NCBI GenBank assembly: GCA_965248775.1
Contig: OZ252150.1
Coordinates: 4,030,001 to 4,094,000 of the forward strand
Length of the DNA: 64,000 nt
From: JBHHUI01 sp965248775
GTDB taxonomy: Bacteria; Chloroflexota; Anaerolineae; Anaerolineales; JBHHUI01
Direction of reading: 5' to 3'
Shown here: positions 18,404 to 27,754 of the stretch, in pieces
Layout of the letters: each line of letters begins with the position of its first letter
How positions within the stretch are numbered: position 1 is the stretch's first letter
Made by a program: the position numbers and the translations under genes
Notes under the pieces: generated by a model
What the model saw: the letters and a program-made list of their open reading frames with translations, nothing else
Told to the model about the DNA's origin: nothing
The model's database searches: none

Positions 18404-19336
18404 TCATACAGTCAGGACGCTCTCAATATAGTCGTCGCTTACCGTGCGTTGTGCCTGCGTCTTGCGCCGTTTGCGCAATAAACGGGGCAAGGCCAGGATA
18501 CCGACAATCTGCCCACGTAATCGCGCCCGCGCAGCGGGCCCGCGCCAGGCACGCAAAGCTTCTCCTGTAATCCGTAATTGTGCCCGCAGTATTTTGGACC
18601 AATGCTTGCGCCAGATATTGCCAGGCACATCTTTTACAAGCACATAAATAAAGTTACGCCCATTATGGAAGCTGGCGGTTGTGCCCGCACCCGTGGCGGC
18701 GAGGCGATGATAGACCACCGCTTGCGGCGCGTAGACTGCCTGCCAGCCCTGCAATTGCGCCCGCCAGCCGAGATCAACATCTTCGCATGAGAAGAAGAAA
18801 TCTTCGTCCAACAAGCCGATCTGATCAAGCATCGCGCGACGATAGGCTGCCGCACCACCACAAGCTGAAAAAACATAACCTTCAGAATATTGCCCGTTGT
18901 CCGGTTGCCAGACACCCCGATTGGCAGGCGTACCATCGATCCGATACTCGTCCCCTGCTGTGTGCAACGTATCACGACGATCATACAGAAGCATTTTGGA
19001 GGCGACCATCCCGGCCTCGGGATGCCGTTCAAAAGCGGCTTCAATATGTGCAAGCCAGTCTGGAGCGACCTCGGTATCGTTGTTGAGCAATACGACGATC
19101 TCCCCTTTTGCGACGCGTATGCCTGCATTGCAAGCACCGGTAAAGCCTTCATTCGTTTCGAGGGCAACCAGATGCACATCCGCATAGTCACGCGCGATCA
19201 ACTCTTGCGACCCATCCTCGCTGGCGTTATCCACCAAAAGCACTTCGTAATGCGCATGGGTCTGCGCCCGCAAGGCATCCAGACACGGCGGCAAATGCAC
19301 GATGCCGTTCCAATTTGGAATGACGACTGAGATCAC
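18404..19336 (-). CDS. GT2 glycosyltransferase, rhamnosyltransferase type
   Basis: 310 residues. MISVVIPNWNGIVHLPPCLDAL, LLVDNASEDGS, and VLLNNDTEVAPDWL with the DxE/DxD-type acidic motif place it with WcaA/RfbN-like GT2 enzymes. EDVDLGWRAQLQGW in the second half is the usual EDxDLxxR signature of rhamnosyltransferase-like members. Its start overlaps the rmlD stop by ATGA, which ties it to dTDP-rhamnose supply. The acceptor is unknown. Confidence 0.85.
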   Translation of the reverse strand: MISVVIPNWNGIVHLPPCLDALRAQTHAHYEVLLVDNASEDGSQELIARDYADVHLVALETNEGFTGACNAGIRVAKGEIVVLLNNDTEVAPDWLAHIEAAFERHPEAGMVASKMLLYDRRDTLHTAGDEYRIDGTPANRGVWQPDNGQYSEGYVFSACGGAAAYRRAMLDQIGLLDEDFFFSCEDVDLGWRAQLQGWQAVYAPQAVVYHRLAATGAGTTASFHNGRNFIYVLVKDVPGNIWRKHWSKILRAQLRITGEALRAWRGPAARARLRGQIVGILALPRLLRKRRKTQAQRTVSDDYIESVLTV

Positions 19337-20172
19337 GACTTCAGGAACTCTTCTAATGCCTCTTCCCAGGAGCGCATTACGATACCCAGCAACGCAGCGG
19401 CAGTATTCGCTAGTACGCTGTAGGGCGGCGGTGTAGAAGCCCGCTCATAATCGGCGAGAGTAGTTGGCTCGATGGCAATATGGGCATTTCCGGTCAGGTC
19501 CAACACTTTCCGTGCAAAATCAAAACGCGAGGCCTGTCCAGCATTAACGAGGTGATAGATGCCGTACTGATTAGTAGCAACGAGTTTTATCAACGCAGCG
19601 GCCAGGTCTTCTGCATAGGTTGGCGAACCCACTTCATCCGTGACCACACGCAGAGCCTGGTCTTCGATTGCATGTTGCTGAATTTTATCGACAAAATTCC
19701 TCCCCGACTGGGGACCGTCAGCGTACATCCAGGCCGTGCGCACGATATAAAATTTGTTGAGCAGCTGTTGCACATACCATTCGGCGGCCAGCTTGGAACG
19801 CGCATACGGGTTAATCGGTCCTGGCGAATCAAATTCTAGATAGGGCTCCGCTTTCGTCCCGGCAAACACTTCATTGGTGCTGATTAGCAGCAGCGGCACA
19901 TCCGCGGCAGCACACGCAAGCGCGACATTCTGTGTGCCAAAGGCATTTACCCGGAAAGCAAGCTCCGGATCGCGCGCGCAGGCATCGACGTTTGTTATCG
20001 CGGCAGCATGAATAACAACGTCAACTCCCGCGGACCCAATGCGCGCGTATGTTAGGCGGGAATCCGTGATATCAAAGTCGGGGAGATCGGCCGGCACGGC
20101 ATCACCCGCAGGCCATTGGCGCATGATCGCTGATCCGAGCTGGCCGTCGCTTCCGGTAATGAGTGCGCGCAA
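19333..20172 (-). CDS. rmlD: dTDP-4-dehydrorhamnose reductase
   Basis: Last step of dTDP-L-rhamnose synthesis. A 279-residue SDR enzyme with GSDGQLG at 7-13 for NAD(P)H and Y123-x3-K127 in NPYARSKLAAEWYV. It is the first gene of the sugar-transfer block and is coupled to the rhamnosyltransferase-like gene. A probable terminator lies upstream of it (20191-20221), so its promoter should be in or next to that region. Confidence 0.9.
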   Translation of the reverse strand: MRALITGSDGQLGSAIMRQWPAGDAVPADLPDFDITDSRLTYARIGSAGVDVVIHAAAITNVDACARDPELAFRVNAFGTQNVALACAAADVPLLLISTNEVFAGTKAEPYLEFDSPGPINPYARSKLAAEWYVQQLLNKFYIVRTAWMYADGPQSGRNFVDKIQQHAIEDQALRVVTDEVGSPTYAEDLAAALIKLVATNQYGIYHLVNAGQASRFDFARKVLDLTGNAHIAIEPTTLADYERASTPPPYSVLANTAAALLGIVMRSWEEALEEFLKS

Positions 20173-20190
20173 AGTTGCCTCACAAAGCTA

Positions 20191-20221
20191 AGGCGACCGT
20201 GCACCTGCACCCCGGTCGCCT
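20191..20221 (-). terminator. Hairpin between the NERD-like gene and rmlD
   Basis: AGGCGACCG (20191-20199) and CGGTCGCCT (20213-20221) make a perfect 9-bp stem with a 13-base loop. On the minus strand only TTAG follows, so the T-run is weak. It may be a terminator or an attenuator before rmlD. Confidence 0.5.
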
Positions 20222-20279
20222 ATGAGCGGCTGGATTATACAACGGAAGAAGAGAGGATTTAGACTTTGGCAGGTAGTGC

Positions 20280-21032
20280 TCAACTGCCGAGGGTGTTGCG
20301 TAGGACAAGAAAAGCAAAGCCACCGAGCAGACACAGGTCGAGTATTGCCATCACACCAAGCACAATCAATTGCTGGCGTTTCATGCCGAATAAGCCGGAA
20401 GGGGCACCACGATCCAGATCAATGTTTTCAGGCTCATGGGCATGCTCCAAAATGACGCCTTCAACAGTAGAGACATCACCGGCATCCATAATCACTTCCC
20501 CCGCCAAGATGTCGGTTGAAATGAAGTGCTCAATTTCATTGAACGCGATAATATTGACAACCGGGCCTTCCAGCGTCAGCTTGGTATCTGCGGATGACAT
20601 CACCACCGCAGCGTTTACAAACGGGACTGGCAAGCTACGCGAATGCAGCACTTCTCGCAGGTGAGAGCTTGCGGCCCGGGCGCGCTCGATAGGGTTATCA
20701 GTGTCGCGCGAAAATTGCATCTGGCGCGAATCATAACGCTGCCATTCTTCGCCTTCGGCTTTGTACATACCCCCGATGTGATGTGCGGAAAGAATGTGCA
20801 CGCCCGTAGGTCCGAGAAGGATCATTTCTATCGGCCCTATCATGGGAAGATTTGCCTCGCGGATCAGAACATAGCGTTCATCGAGGATCGCATCGATTGC
20901 CGCGGCGATGCGGTTTTCACCTTCAATGAGTTTCTTCCAATCTGGCCCAAACTCTTCGGCAGCCAGTTTGTTCGTACCCGGCAGGATCTCGCCGTCCGCA
21001 TCGAGGTAAGGTGAGCGATTGATTATGCGCAT
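20280..21032 (-). CDS. NERD-like domain protein with C-terminal membrane anchor
   Basis: 250 residues of unknown function. Segments GENRIAAAIDAIL, YVLIREANLPMIGPIEMILLGPTGVHILSAHHIGG and FSRDTDNPIERARAASSHL have the order and look of a NERD (nuclease-related) domain. A hydrophobic helix at about 226-246 would anchor it with the domain in the cytoplasm. It lies 16 bases after the PLC-like gene, so the two are cotranscribed. Catalytic residues of the NERD fold cannot be assigned with certainty. Confidence 0.5.
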   Translation of the reverse strand: MRIINRSPYLDADGEILPGTNKLAAEEFGPDWKKLIEGENRIAAAIDAILDERYVLIREANLPMIGPIEMILLGPTGVHILSAHHIGGMYKAEGEEWQRYDSRQMQFSRDTDNPIERARAASSHLREVLHSRSLPVPFVNAAVVMSSADTKLTLEGPVVNIIAFNEIEHFISTDILAGEVIMDAGDVSTVEGVILEHAHEPENIDLDRGAPSGLFGMKRQQLIVLGVMAILDLCLLGGFAFLVLRNTLGS

Positions 21033-21048
21033 AATGAATTCAGAATTT

Positions 21049-21798
21049 TTACAAGCCGAGGTAACTGTGCACTAGTTCAATACTTTTGGCAAGCGCACGT
21101 TGTCGAAATGATATCAATTCACTCTCAGGGATATTCTCCCAGAGGCGCGCTTGCAAACGCTGCGGCGAATCCAAGAGCGTTTCGAATTCGCTCGGAGTGC
21201 GTCCCATGCGTTCCGCAAATACAGCCACAGTCTGGATATCCGCACCCGGGGCCAGTTGCACACTGAGGAAGTCACGCCAGGCGCAAAGGTGTTGGTCTTC
21301 CACAAAAGGCAGCCAATCGGACGGTTGCACCTGGGCGAGAACAACATCGAGGTCGGATGATAATTGGGCTAGGTCTTTCCGATCGAGATGAATGCGCATT
21401 ACATTATGTAGGAAAAGTCGTTCGCGAATGTTTTCCCAGGTTGCTTCGAAGCCGAAGTAAGGCTCTAAGATTTCGCCAATCCAGAGCTGATCTAACAGTA
21501 GGTGACAGATATATCCGGTGATAAATGCAGACTGTTCTTTTGGTAGCGCAGCTGCCACTGATAGCTGAGAATGTCGGGCGAACATCGTTTCGTAGGCTGG
21601 CGTTTTATCTCGCAATGGCACATCGAAGAAATGCGTCGCAGCGCGGTCTTCACCAGACATTGTCTGCACGTCCGGCGCTGTATTCCCGAAAATAAATACG
21701 GGGCGAGTCTCTGTCAGGAATTCGCGCGTGGAGGGCTGCAGGCGTTCGTCAGATAGCAATGCCCCGGCGAGCGCAAGATGATAGAAGGGAGTGGGCAT
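21049..21798 (-). CDS. Zn-dependent phospholipase C-like protein
   Basis: 249 residues. The start PTPFYHLALAGALL, then FGNTAPDVQTM, ATHFFDVP and FITGYICHLLLDQLW give the spaced His/Asp pattern of the Zn_dep_PLPC family (as in alpha-toxin phospholipase C), here without a signal peptide. Bacterial members of this branch are mostly uncharacterised. It is the first gene of the minus-strand series and is divergent from nfeD, with only 93 bases between them. Confidence 0.65.
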   Translation of the reverse strand: MPTPFYHLALAGALLSDERLQPSTREFLTETRPVFIFGNTAPDVQTMSGEDRAATHFFDVPLRDKTPAYETMFARHSQLSVAAALPKEQSAFITGYICHLLLDQLWIGEILEPYFGFEATWENIRERLFLHNVMRIHLDRKDLAQLSSDLDVVLAQVQPSDWLPFVEDQHLCAWRDFLSVQLAPGADIQTVAVFAERMGRTPSEFETLLDSPQRLQARLWENIPESELISFRQRALAKSIELVHSYLGL

Positions 21799-21856
21799 TG
21801 ATAGAATATATGTCGGTCACTCGCGGGGTCAAGGTGAAACCGGAATTCCACCTTGC

Positions 21857-21862
21857 TATAAT
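21857..21862 (+). promoter_or_regulatory. -10 element of nfeD
   Basis: A perfect TATAAT lies 30 bases before ATG 21892. A weak -35 (GTGAAA, 21834-21839) is 17 bases upstream. Confidence 0.5.
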
Positions 21863-21891
21863 CAATTAAAGCTAAGACAGATTGGTGAGAG

Positions 21892-23193
21892 ATGAATAAA
21901 AGTAAATTTGTGGCGATCGTCATTGTTCTGGGACTGCTGCTGGCAATTGCCAGTCCGCTGGTTGCTCAGGGCACGGAAGTGCAGATTCTACGTTTGGAAG
22001 GGCCACTAACGCAAGCAATGGTGCTCTACGTGGAGCGCGTGCTAACACAGGCCAACCCCAACAACGTGGAACTGATTGTGCTGGAATTGGACACGCCGGG
22101 CGGCGGCGTAGATCAGATGCAGGCCATTGTTCAATCCATCCGCGCGAGCAGCATTCCGGTTATCGTCTTTGTATCGCCCCGGGGAGCACATGCGGCCAGT
22201 GCCGGCACTGTCATTACACTGGCCGGGCACGCCGCTGCAATGGCTCCTGAAACCGCAATCGGAGCAGCCAGTCCCGTTGGCGGTCAGGGCGAAGACCTGA
22301 CCGAAACAATAGACCGCAAAGTAAAAGAGATTCTAAAAGCCGATGTGCGTTCATTGGCCGCTAATCGGAGTCCAGAAGCCATCGAGCTGGCGGAGGCAAC
22401 CATTGAGGAAGCCGTAGCTGCCACTGCCGCAGAAGCGCTGGATGTTGGGCTTGTAGATTTTATCGCGGAGGATGTTGGCGATTTGCTCGAACAATTGGAT
22501 GGCTACACAATCGAAATACAAGGGCGCTCCCGAACACTTTCAACACAAGAGCTGCTCATCACCCAAGTTGACATGACGGCTATCGAGCAGGCGCTAAATG
22601 TACTCGTCAATCCTCTGGTGGTATTCGCTCTGCTAACGGTCGGTGTGCAATCCATCCTGATCGAGCTGCGCAGCCCGGGCGGATGGGTAGCTGGAGTCAT
22701 TGGTGTCTGTGCCATCGCACTCGCGCTTTATGGTCTGGGCGTGCTCCCGGTCAACTGGTTCGGGCTGGTCTTTGTTGGCCTCGCTATTGTGTTATTTGTA
22801 ATTGAACTCGCAACTCCTACATTTGGCGGGCTCGCCGTGGCAGGTGTCGCCTCTATGGTCATTGGCGGACTCGTGCTATTTAATACATCCGGTACAGGCA
22901 GCTTTCAACGTATCTCCATCCCCGGCCTGATTGGCGTCTCGCTGGCTTCGAGTTCGATCTTTCTGTTCATCATTTACAAGGCACTGGAAGCACAACGCCG
23001 CCCGATCGCAACCGGTGCAGAAGGACTGGTGGGACTCCAAGCGGAAGTACGCACACCGCTGAAACCTTCCGGGACTGTTATTGTTCATGGCGAAATCTGG
23101 CGGGCAGAGAGCGATGAAGAATTAGAAGCTGGTTCTCGAGCAGAAGTTGTGGAAGTTCAGGGGTTACGATTGAAAGTAAAATCTTCGAAGTAA
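21892..23193 (+). CDS. nfeD: NfeD-family membrane serine protease
   Basis: 433 residues. A signal peptide (residues 1-23) leads into a ClpP-fold protease domain with the serine in HAASAGTVITLAGHAAAM and the dyad lysine later in that domain. From about 220 to 365 come four or five membrane helices, followed by the C-terminal OB-fold NfeD domain (GLVGLQAEVRTPLKPSGTVIVHGEIWRA). These proteases cut stomatin-type partners, but no stomatin gene is adjacent. A terminator follows at 23222-23244. Confidence 0.88.
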   Translation: MNKSKFVAIVIVLGLLLAIASPLVAQGTEVQILRLEGPLTQAMVLYVERVLTQANPNNVELIVLELDTPGGGVDQMQAIVQSIRASSIPVIVFVSPRGAHAASAGTVITLAGHAAAMAPETAIGAASPVGGQGEDLTETIDRKVKEILKADVRSLAANRSPEAIELAEATIEEAVAATAAEALDVGLVDFIAEDVGDLLEQLDGYTIEIQGRSRTLSTQELLITQVDMTAIEQALNVLVNPLVVFALLTVGVQSILIELRSPGGWVAGVIGVCAIALALYGLGVLPVNWFGLVFVGLAIVLFVIELATPTFGGLAVAGVASMVIGGLVLFNTSGTGSFQRISIPGLIGVSLASSSIFLFIIYKALEAQRRPIATGAEGLVGLQAEVRTPLKPSGTVIVHGEIWRAESDEELEAGSRAEVVEVQGLRLKVKSSK

Positions 23194-23221
23194 GTGCCTT
23201 AATTCATTCGTCTCATAACAG

Positions 23222-23244
23222 GCTCGCCAGAGGTGAGCATTTTT
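23222..23244 (+). terminator. Terminator of nfeD
   Basis: GCTCGCC (23222-23228) and GGTGAGC (23232-23238) pair with one G-T wobble around an AGA loop and are followed by ATTTTT. Confidence 0.75.
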
Positions 23245-23357
23245 ATGATGAGTTAGGGGAGAGTATTTTACGGCGCAGCAATCCCTTGCAATCCGCGTGC
23301 TTAAGAGGTAAAACGGGGTTGCTTCTACACCTCACTTGAACGATTAGGAGAAACTGT

Positions 23358-23942
23358 ATGGCTGGAACGTTCCGGCTCACAATGCAGCAAGGCCCTTACA
23401 TCGGCAAGAGTTTTGAAATTGCAAAAGATGTCCTGACGCTCGGACGTGATGTATCGAATGATATTGTCATTAATGATGCCGAGGTGTCACGCCATCACTC
23501 TCGCTTTACCCGCCAGGGTGACGGCTACGCTGTTGAGGACCTGGGCAGCACCAATGGCACTTTTGTAAATGGGATGCGCCTGACCGGCTCGCGTGCATTG
23601 GCTCATAGTGATGTCGTTGCGCTTGGTGAGACGATATTGCTCGGCTACGAGATGATCGCGGCTGAAGTAGCCTCGACCGCCGGAGCAGCAGCCCCTCCGC
23701 CTGCACCGGTAATGAGCAAGCCCACATCGACAACCGCACCTGATCTGCCCGAGCCATCAAGAGAGCCACAAATGGCTAATCCTGTCCAGGATCAGAGCGG
23801 CGGCCGTCCTACAAGACGCATTGCTATCGGCTGCGGTTGCCTGACCATCGTGGCTTGTCTAGCTCTGATAGCAGGTGGTTATTACATCGACAGCCAGAAT
23901 CTGTACTGCGCCATTGCTCCATCAATTATTCCGGGCTGCTAG
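23358..23942 (+). CDS. FHA-domain protein with C-terminal membrane helix
   Basis: 194 residues. The FHA domain (about 5-100) has the phosphothreonine-binding residues G29-R30, S44-R-H-H and N66-G-T in LGSTNGTFVNG. A Pro/Ala/Ser-rich linker follows, then RRIAIGCGCLTIVACLALIAGG as a membrane helix at about 153-175. AGGAG sits 8 bases before the start. The neighbouring gene is a Ser/Thr kinase, so this protein is a likely phospho-reader in its signalling path. The two are separated by a terminator and therefore transcribed apart. Confidence 0.85.
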   Translation: MAGTFRLTMQQGPYIGKSFEIAKDVLTLGRDVSNDIVINDAEVSRHHSRFTRQGDGYAVEDLGSTNGTFVNGMRLTGSRALAHSDVVALGETILLGYEMIAAEVASTAGAAAPPPAPVMSKPTSTTAPDLPEPSREPQMANPVQDQSGGRPTRRIAIGCGCLTIVACLALIAGGYYIDSQNLYCAIAPSIIPGC

Positions 23943-23967
23943 GTCGAGTTACTCTCCAACGGGAAAC

Positions 23968-23996
23968 AGGCGCGCCATATTCACGGCGCGCTTTTT
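23968..23996 (+). terminator. Terminator of the FHA gene
   Basis: AGGCGCGCC (23968-23976) pairs with GGCGCGCTT (23985-23993) with one wobble, followed by TTTCTTT. Confidence 0.8.
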
Positions 23997-24137
23997 CTTT
24001 AACCGCCTCCACTTTTCAATTCCATATTGTCCCTACCAATCCTCATAGGATTTACCCAGTTCGCGGGTTGAGGGGCCACCCAAATCCGAGGGGATGGGAA
24101 TCGTTCGTTCTTCGTTGTTCATTGCCAACTGTTCCTT

Positions 24138-24143
24138 TATAAT
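24138..24143 (+). promoter_or_regulatory. -10 element giving a leaderless kinase mRNA
   Basis: A perfect TATAAT ends 6 bases before ATG 24150, with TTGTTC 17 bases upstream as -35. Transcription should start at or within a base of the start codon, and no ribosome-binding site is visible. Confidence 0.5.
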
Positions 24144-24149
24144 CCGCGC

Positions 24150-26036
24150 ATGCCTCTGGAAACCGGTCGGGTGCTGCAGGAACGCTACCTTATTGAGGAA
24201 GCGATCCGTGAGCATGCGAACGGCGGCGTTTATCGCGCGAAAGACCAAGAAACTGAACAGCTGTGTATCGTAAAGGAATTCCTCGGCCTGCGTCCCGAGG
24301 AGTTCGCGCTGCCTGCGGGCTTGCTACTCAACCGCATCCATCCGACATTGCCGGAAGTTTTCGATCACTTCTCGCTGGACGATGATCATCACTACCTGAT
24401 CATGGAAGCAGTCGAAGGCGAGAGTTTGACAGACCGGCTGAAACGGCGGAAGACACTCACGGAACGGGAAGCCGCTAACTGGATGGGGCAAGTGCTCGCT
24501 GCGCTGGACTACCTGCACAGCCGCACACCTCCCATCCTGCACGGCGATGTAAAACCGGACAATATATTAATTACGCCGGACGCAGAAGCGGTGCTGGTGG
24601 ATTATGGCATCGGCCAACGACTGAATCCACACACCCCGGCTACATACGTCGCTCCAGAACAGATCGCCGGTCAGGCCGAGCCTCGCTCAGATGTTTACGC
24701 AGTCGGCGCTAGCCTATATACAGCGCTCAGCGGACGTGTACCGGGTCAATCAGACGGTGGTCTGGCTGACCGTTTTGCAATCATCCCGCTCCGCAATCTA
24801 AACGACTCGCTCAGTCCGGCGATACTGCGTGTCGTGGAAAAGGCGATGGAGCACAAGGCGGAGGCGCGCTATGAGAGCATCCGCGAGATGCGAAAAGCCC
24901 TGGGCCGGGCCGGTGCGCGCGTGTCGAACGAGCCGACTGCGATTAAAAAGACTCCCCTTGAGGAGGCGCCCGCACCCCCACAGCGACAACGCTTTGGCTG
25001 GGGCTTCATTGCCATTGGGCTCGCCATCGTTGCAATCTTTGGCATCGGCAACCTCACGGGATCTGCACCTGAAAATTCGGAGAAAATTGAAGCCGGCCCA
25101 ACTGCCACGGTCGAGGCTGTTGTTCAAGGTGTCGCCCGATCACCAGAGGCAACTGCGACGGCCCTCCCCCAACCAAGCGCAACATCCACCGAGCTTCCCA
25201 CAGAAGTACTCACAACAGAACCTACCGAAGAGTTGACTGCCACGTCTGCGCCGCCGACACCGACATCACAGCCAACGCTGGGATTGGGCTCGACTCTGGT
25301 ATCCGATATGGATGCTGCAACGCTCATCTACATTCCGGCGGGCGAATTCCTGATGGGCTCCAATTTCGACGATCCCTTCGCACTCGATAGCGAACGTCCA
25401 CAGCATGTTATTAATATGCCCGCATACTGGATGGATCAGACGGAAGTCACAAACGAGCAATACGCCGTTTGCGTTGCATCTGAAAGCTGCACTGAACCAA
25501 GATTCTTCCATTCCGCTCTACGAATTGACTACTACGGTAACCCCGACTATGCAGGACATCCGGTGGTTTGGGTGAACTGGCAGCAGGCGGCTGTGTTCTG
25601 CGCCTGGGCTGGACGGCGTTTGCCCACCGAAGCTGAATGGGAAAAAGCCGCGCGTGGGGAAGATGGTCGGATTTATCCGTGGGGTAATGAAGACGCTGCT
25701 GAAACATATGCGAACTTCGACATCTTGAATCGAGACACGCAGCCTGTAGGAAGCTACCCGGAGGGTGTAAGTCCGTATGGTGTGCAGGATATGGCCGGCA
25801 ACGTGGCCGAGTGGGTGGATGCATACTATACGACGACCTATTACAGCCATTATGCAAATCTAACTGCCACACCAGAAGCATTCCTACGCTTCCACGAAGG
25901 ACTGCGCGTATTGCGCAACGGTGCCTGGAATGAAAGTAATGTGAACCTTCGTACAGCCTTCCGCCGATTTGCACCTATCGGTATATACAGTATCAGCAAT
26001 GTGGGCTTCCGCTGTGCAATGAGCGTAGAGGCTTAA
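24150..26036 (+). CDS. Ser/Thr protein kinase fused to an FGE-sulfatase domain
   Basis: 628 residues. The kinase domain (12-258) has K42 (CIVKEF), HGDVKPDN with catalytic D133 and N138, DYG at 151-153 in place of DFG, and APE at 168-170. The glycine loop is poor (only G25-G26). A membrane helix lies at about 284-303, then a Thr/Pro-rich linker to about 385. The rest is a formylglycine-generating-enzyme-like domain (IPAGEFLMGS, WMDQTEVTNEQY, WVNWQQAAVFCAWAGRRLPTEAEWE, and GVQDMAGNVAEWV). The layout suggests an inside kinase and an outside FGE/lectin-like domain acting as sensor. The FGE part may be non-enzymatic. Confidence 0.9.
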   Translation: MPLETGRVLQERYLIEEAIREHANGGVYRAKDQETEQLCIVKEFLGLRPEEFALPAGLLLNRIHPTLPEVFDHFSLDDDHHYLIMEAVEGESLTDRLKRRKTLTEREAANWMGQVLAALDYLHSRTPPILHGDVKPDNILITPDAEAVLVDYGIGQRLNPHTPATYVAPEQIAGQAEPRSDVYAVGASLYTALSGRVPGQSDGGLADRFAIIPLRNLNDSLSPAILRVVEKAMEHKAEARYESIREMRKALGRAGARVSNEPTAIKKTPLEEAPAPPQRQRFGWGFIAIGLAIVAIFGIGNLTGSAPENSEKIEAGPTATVEAVVQGVARSPEATATALPQPSATSTELPTEVLTTEPTEELTATSAPPTPTSQPTLGLGSTLVSDMDAATLIYIPAGEFLMGSNFDDPFALDSERPQHVINMPAYWMDQTEVTNEQYAVCVASESCTEPRFFHSALRIDYYGNPDYAGHPVVWVNWQQAAVFCAWAGRRLPTEAEWEKAARGEDGRIYPWGNEDAAETYANFDILNRDTQPVGSYPEGVSPYGVQDMAGNVAEWVDAYYTTTYYSHYANLTATPEAFLRFHEGLRVLRNGAWNESNVNLRTAFRRFAPIGIYSISNVGFRCAMSVEA

Positions 26037-26067
26037 GCCATGCCTTCACCAGGCACACCGCACCCCC

Positions 26068-27309
26068 ATGCACATCGCCCATCTCTCACTCACAAACTTC
26101 CGCAACTACCGGCGCTTTGAGTCCGAACTTCCGTCGGGCAATCTGATCCTTGTTGGACGCAATGCGCAGGGAAAGACCAGCCTGTTGGAAGCGATTTATT
26201 ACCTCGCTGGAGCAAGCTCGCCGCATGCCGGCAGCGATCGCCAACTGATCAACTGGTTGGCGGTTCGCACCGACTCACATCCATTCCTCAAAATTGTTGC
26301 CGAAGTTAACGCCGCCGACGGGCTGCGAAAGATCGATATCCGCCTGGAGTTGGACGAAATCGGACCCGCCCGCGATCTGCGACTCCGTAAAAGCGTCTAT
26401 ATCAACGGCTTAAAGAAGCGCATTGGCGACCTGAGCGGTATGGTGAACGCTGTGCTCTTTCTGCCACAAGATATGGCGCTGGTGGAGAGTTCGCCGGAGG
26501 CGCGGCGCCGCTATCTAGATGCCACCATATGTCAGGTGGACCCAGTCTATTGCCTGGCCCTGACTGAGTACAGCAAAGTGCTCTCACAGCGCAATGCGCT
26601 GCTCAAGGTGTTCCAGGAGCGAAAGTCCAATGGAACGTTAAGCGCAAGTGACGAAGGTCAACTGGTCTTCTGGGATGGACAGCTTTGCCAGCATGGCGCG
26701 ATCCTGATCGCCCGGCGGGCGCGCGCTTTGGAAGAGATCGAGTTGCATGCCACACCTGTGCATCGCGACCTAACTGAGGGGGCTGAGCATCTGCGCCTGG
26801 CCTATCAGCCTGCCTACGATCCGGTCGAGCCGCAAGGCGAACAGATGGCGCTCGGACTGGACGTACCTGTGACACGCGCGCGGGTATCCCAGGAGGAGAT
26901 CAGTGCGGGCATGCAGGCCCGTTTGCAAGAGCTACGGGCAGATGAAGTGAAACGCGGTATGACGCTGATCGGTCCGCATCGTGACGAACTGCGCTTTGTC
27001 GCCAGCGGCGTGGACCTAGGCATTTACGGCTCGCGCGGCCAAGGCCGCACCGCCGTACTCTCACTCAAACTGGCCGAGATGACCTGGATGCGCGACCGCA
27101 GCGGAGAGTGGCCGATTCTGCTTCTGGATGAAGTGCTGGCCGAACTGGACCTCGCGCGGCGTCACGACTTGCTGCAACGGATTAATGGCGTAGAACAGGT
27201 ACTGATGACAACGACTGACATTGGGCTATTCGGAGAGGAATTCCGCCAAAAATCCAATATCTGGGAGGTAACCGCCGGAACCGTGAGTTCAATTGCCGAG
27301 GCAGGATAA
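26068..27309 (+). CDS. recF: DNA replication and repair protein RecF
   Basis: An SMC-like ATPase that loads RecA at gaps with RecO and RecR. 413 residues. It has Walker A at G30-S38 (GRNAQGKTS), the signature YGSRGQGRTAVLSLKLAEM, and Walker B LLLDEVLAELD with the D-loop. The start MHIAHLSLTNFRNY is typical. Unlike in many bacteria it is not next to dnaA, dnaN or gyrB. It begins 31 bases after the kinase-FGE gene. Confidence 0.93.
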   Translation: MHIAHLSLTNFRNYRRFESELPSGNLILVGRNAQGKTSLLEAIYYLAGASSPHAGSDRQLINWLAVRTDSHPFLKIVAEVNAADGLRKIDIRLELDEIGPARDLRLRKSVYINGLKKRIGDLSGMVNAVLFLPQDMALVESSPEARRRYLDATICQVDPVYCLALTEYSKVLSQRNALLKVFQERKSNGTLSASDEGQLVFWDGQLCQHGAILIARRARALEEIELHATPVHRDLTEGAEHLRLAYQPAYDPVEPQGEQMALGLDVPVTRARVSQEEISAGMQARLQELRADEVKRGMTLIGPHRDELRFVASGVDLGIYGSRGQGRTAVLSLKLAEMTWMRDRSGEWPILLLDEVLAELDLARRHDLLQRINGVEQVLMTTTDIGLFGEEFRQKSNIWEVTAGTVSSIAEAG

Positions 27310-27466
27310 GATAAAGGCGAATTCGCGCTGCACGAAGCCTTGTTGTGCCGTCAGCCTGAGTAGACATTGCGTTTTCTTGTCGATGAGCCCGTGATACACT
27401 AATTGTCGACACCGAGATGTCTGGCCACTGTGCCACTCCGCTCAGACACTGAACGATCATTGAGAC

Positions 27467-27754
27467 ATGGCTGACCCTGCCTCTCTCCCAAATTACAGGC
27501 TCAGCGCTCCCGCGATCATCGAAATGGGACGACGCAAGATTGACGAGGCGCGCGTCCAGCAAGTCCTTTTCACTCCTGAACAATCGATTCGTATTCGTCA
27601 AGGTCGCAATGGCTATCAGTCCAGATTGGAACTTGGCGATCCGCCCAAAACTTATCTGATCCGCGTATTTGTTGATATAGACCGTGATTCCCCGGGAGTC
27701 GTCACGGCGTATCGCAGAGGTAAGGTCGAGAAGTACTGGAGAGTTGAATCATGA
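27467..27754 (+). CDS. DUF4258-like protein (possible toxin)
   Basis: 95 residues. The pattern LSAPAIIEMGRRKIDEARVQQVLFTPEQ, then GYQSRLEL and LIRVFVDIDRDSPGVVTAYRRGKVEKYW matches the small DUF4258 fold, related in shape to RelE/BrnT toxins. It overlaps the DUF2283 gene by ATGA. Pairs of these two families next to each other are common in bacterial genomes and are suspected toxin-antitoxin modules, but activity is not established. Confidence 0.65.
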   Translation: MADPASLPNYRLSAPAIIEMGRRKIDEARVQQVLFTPEQSIRIRQGRNGYQSRLELGDPPKTYLIRVFVDIDRDSPGVVTAYRRGKVEKYWRVES

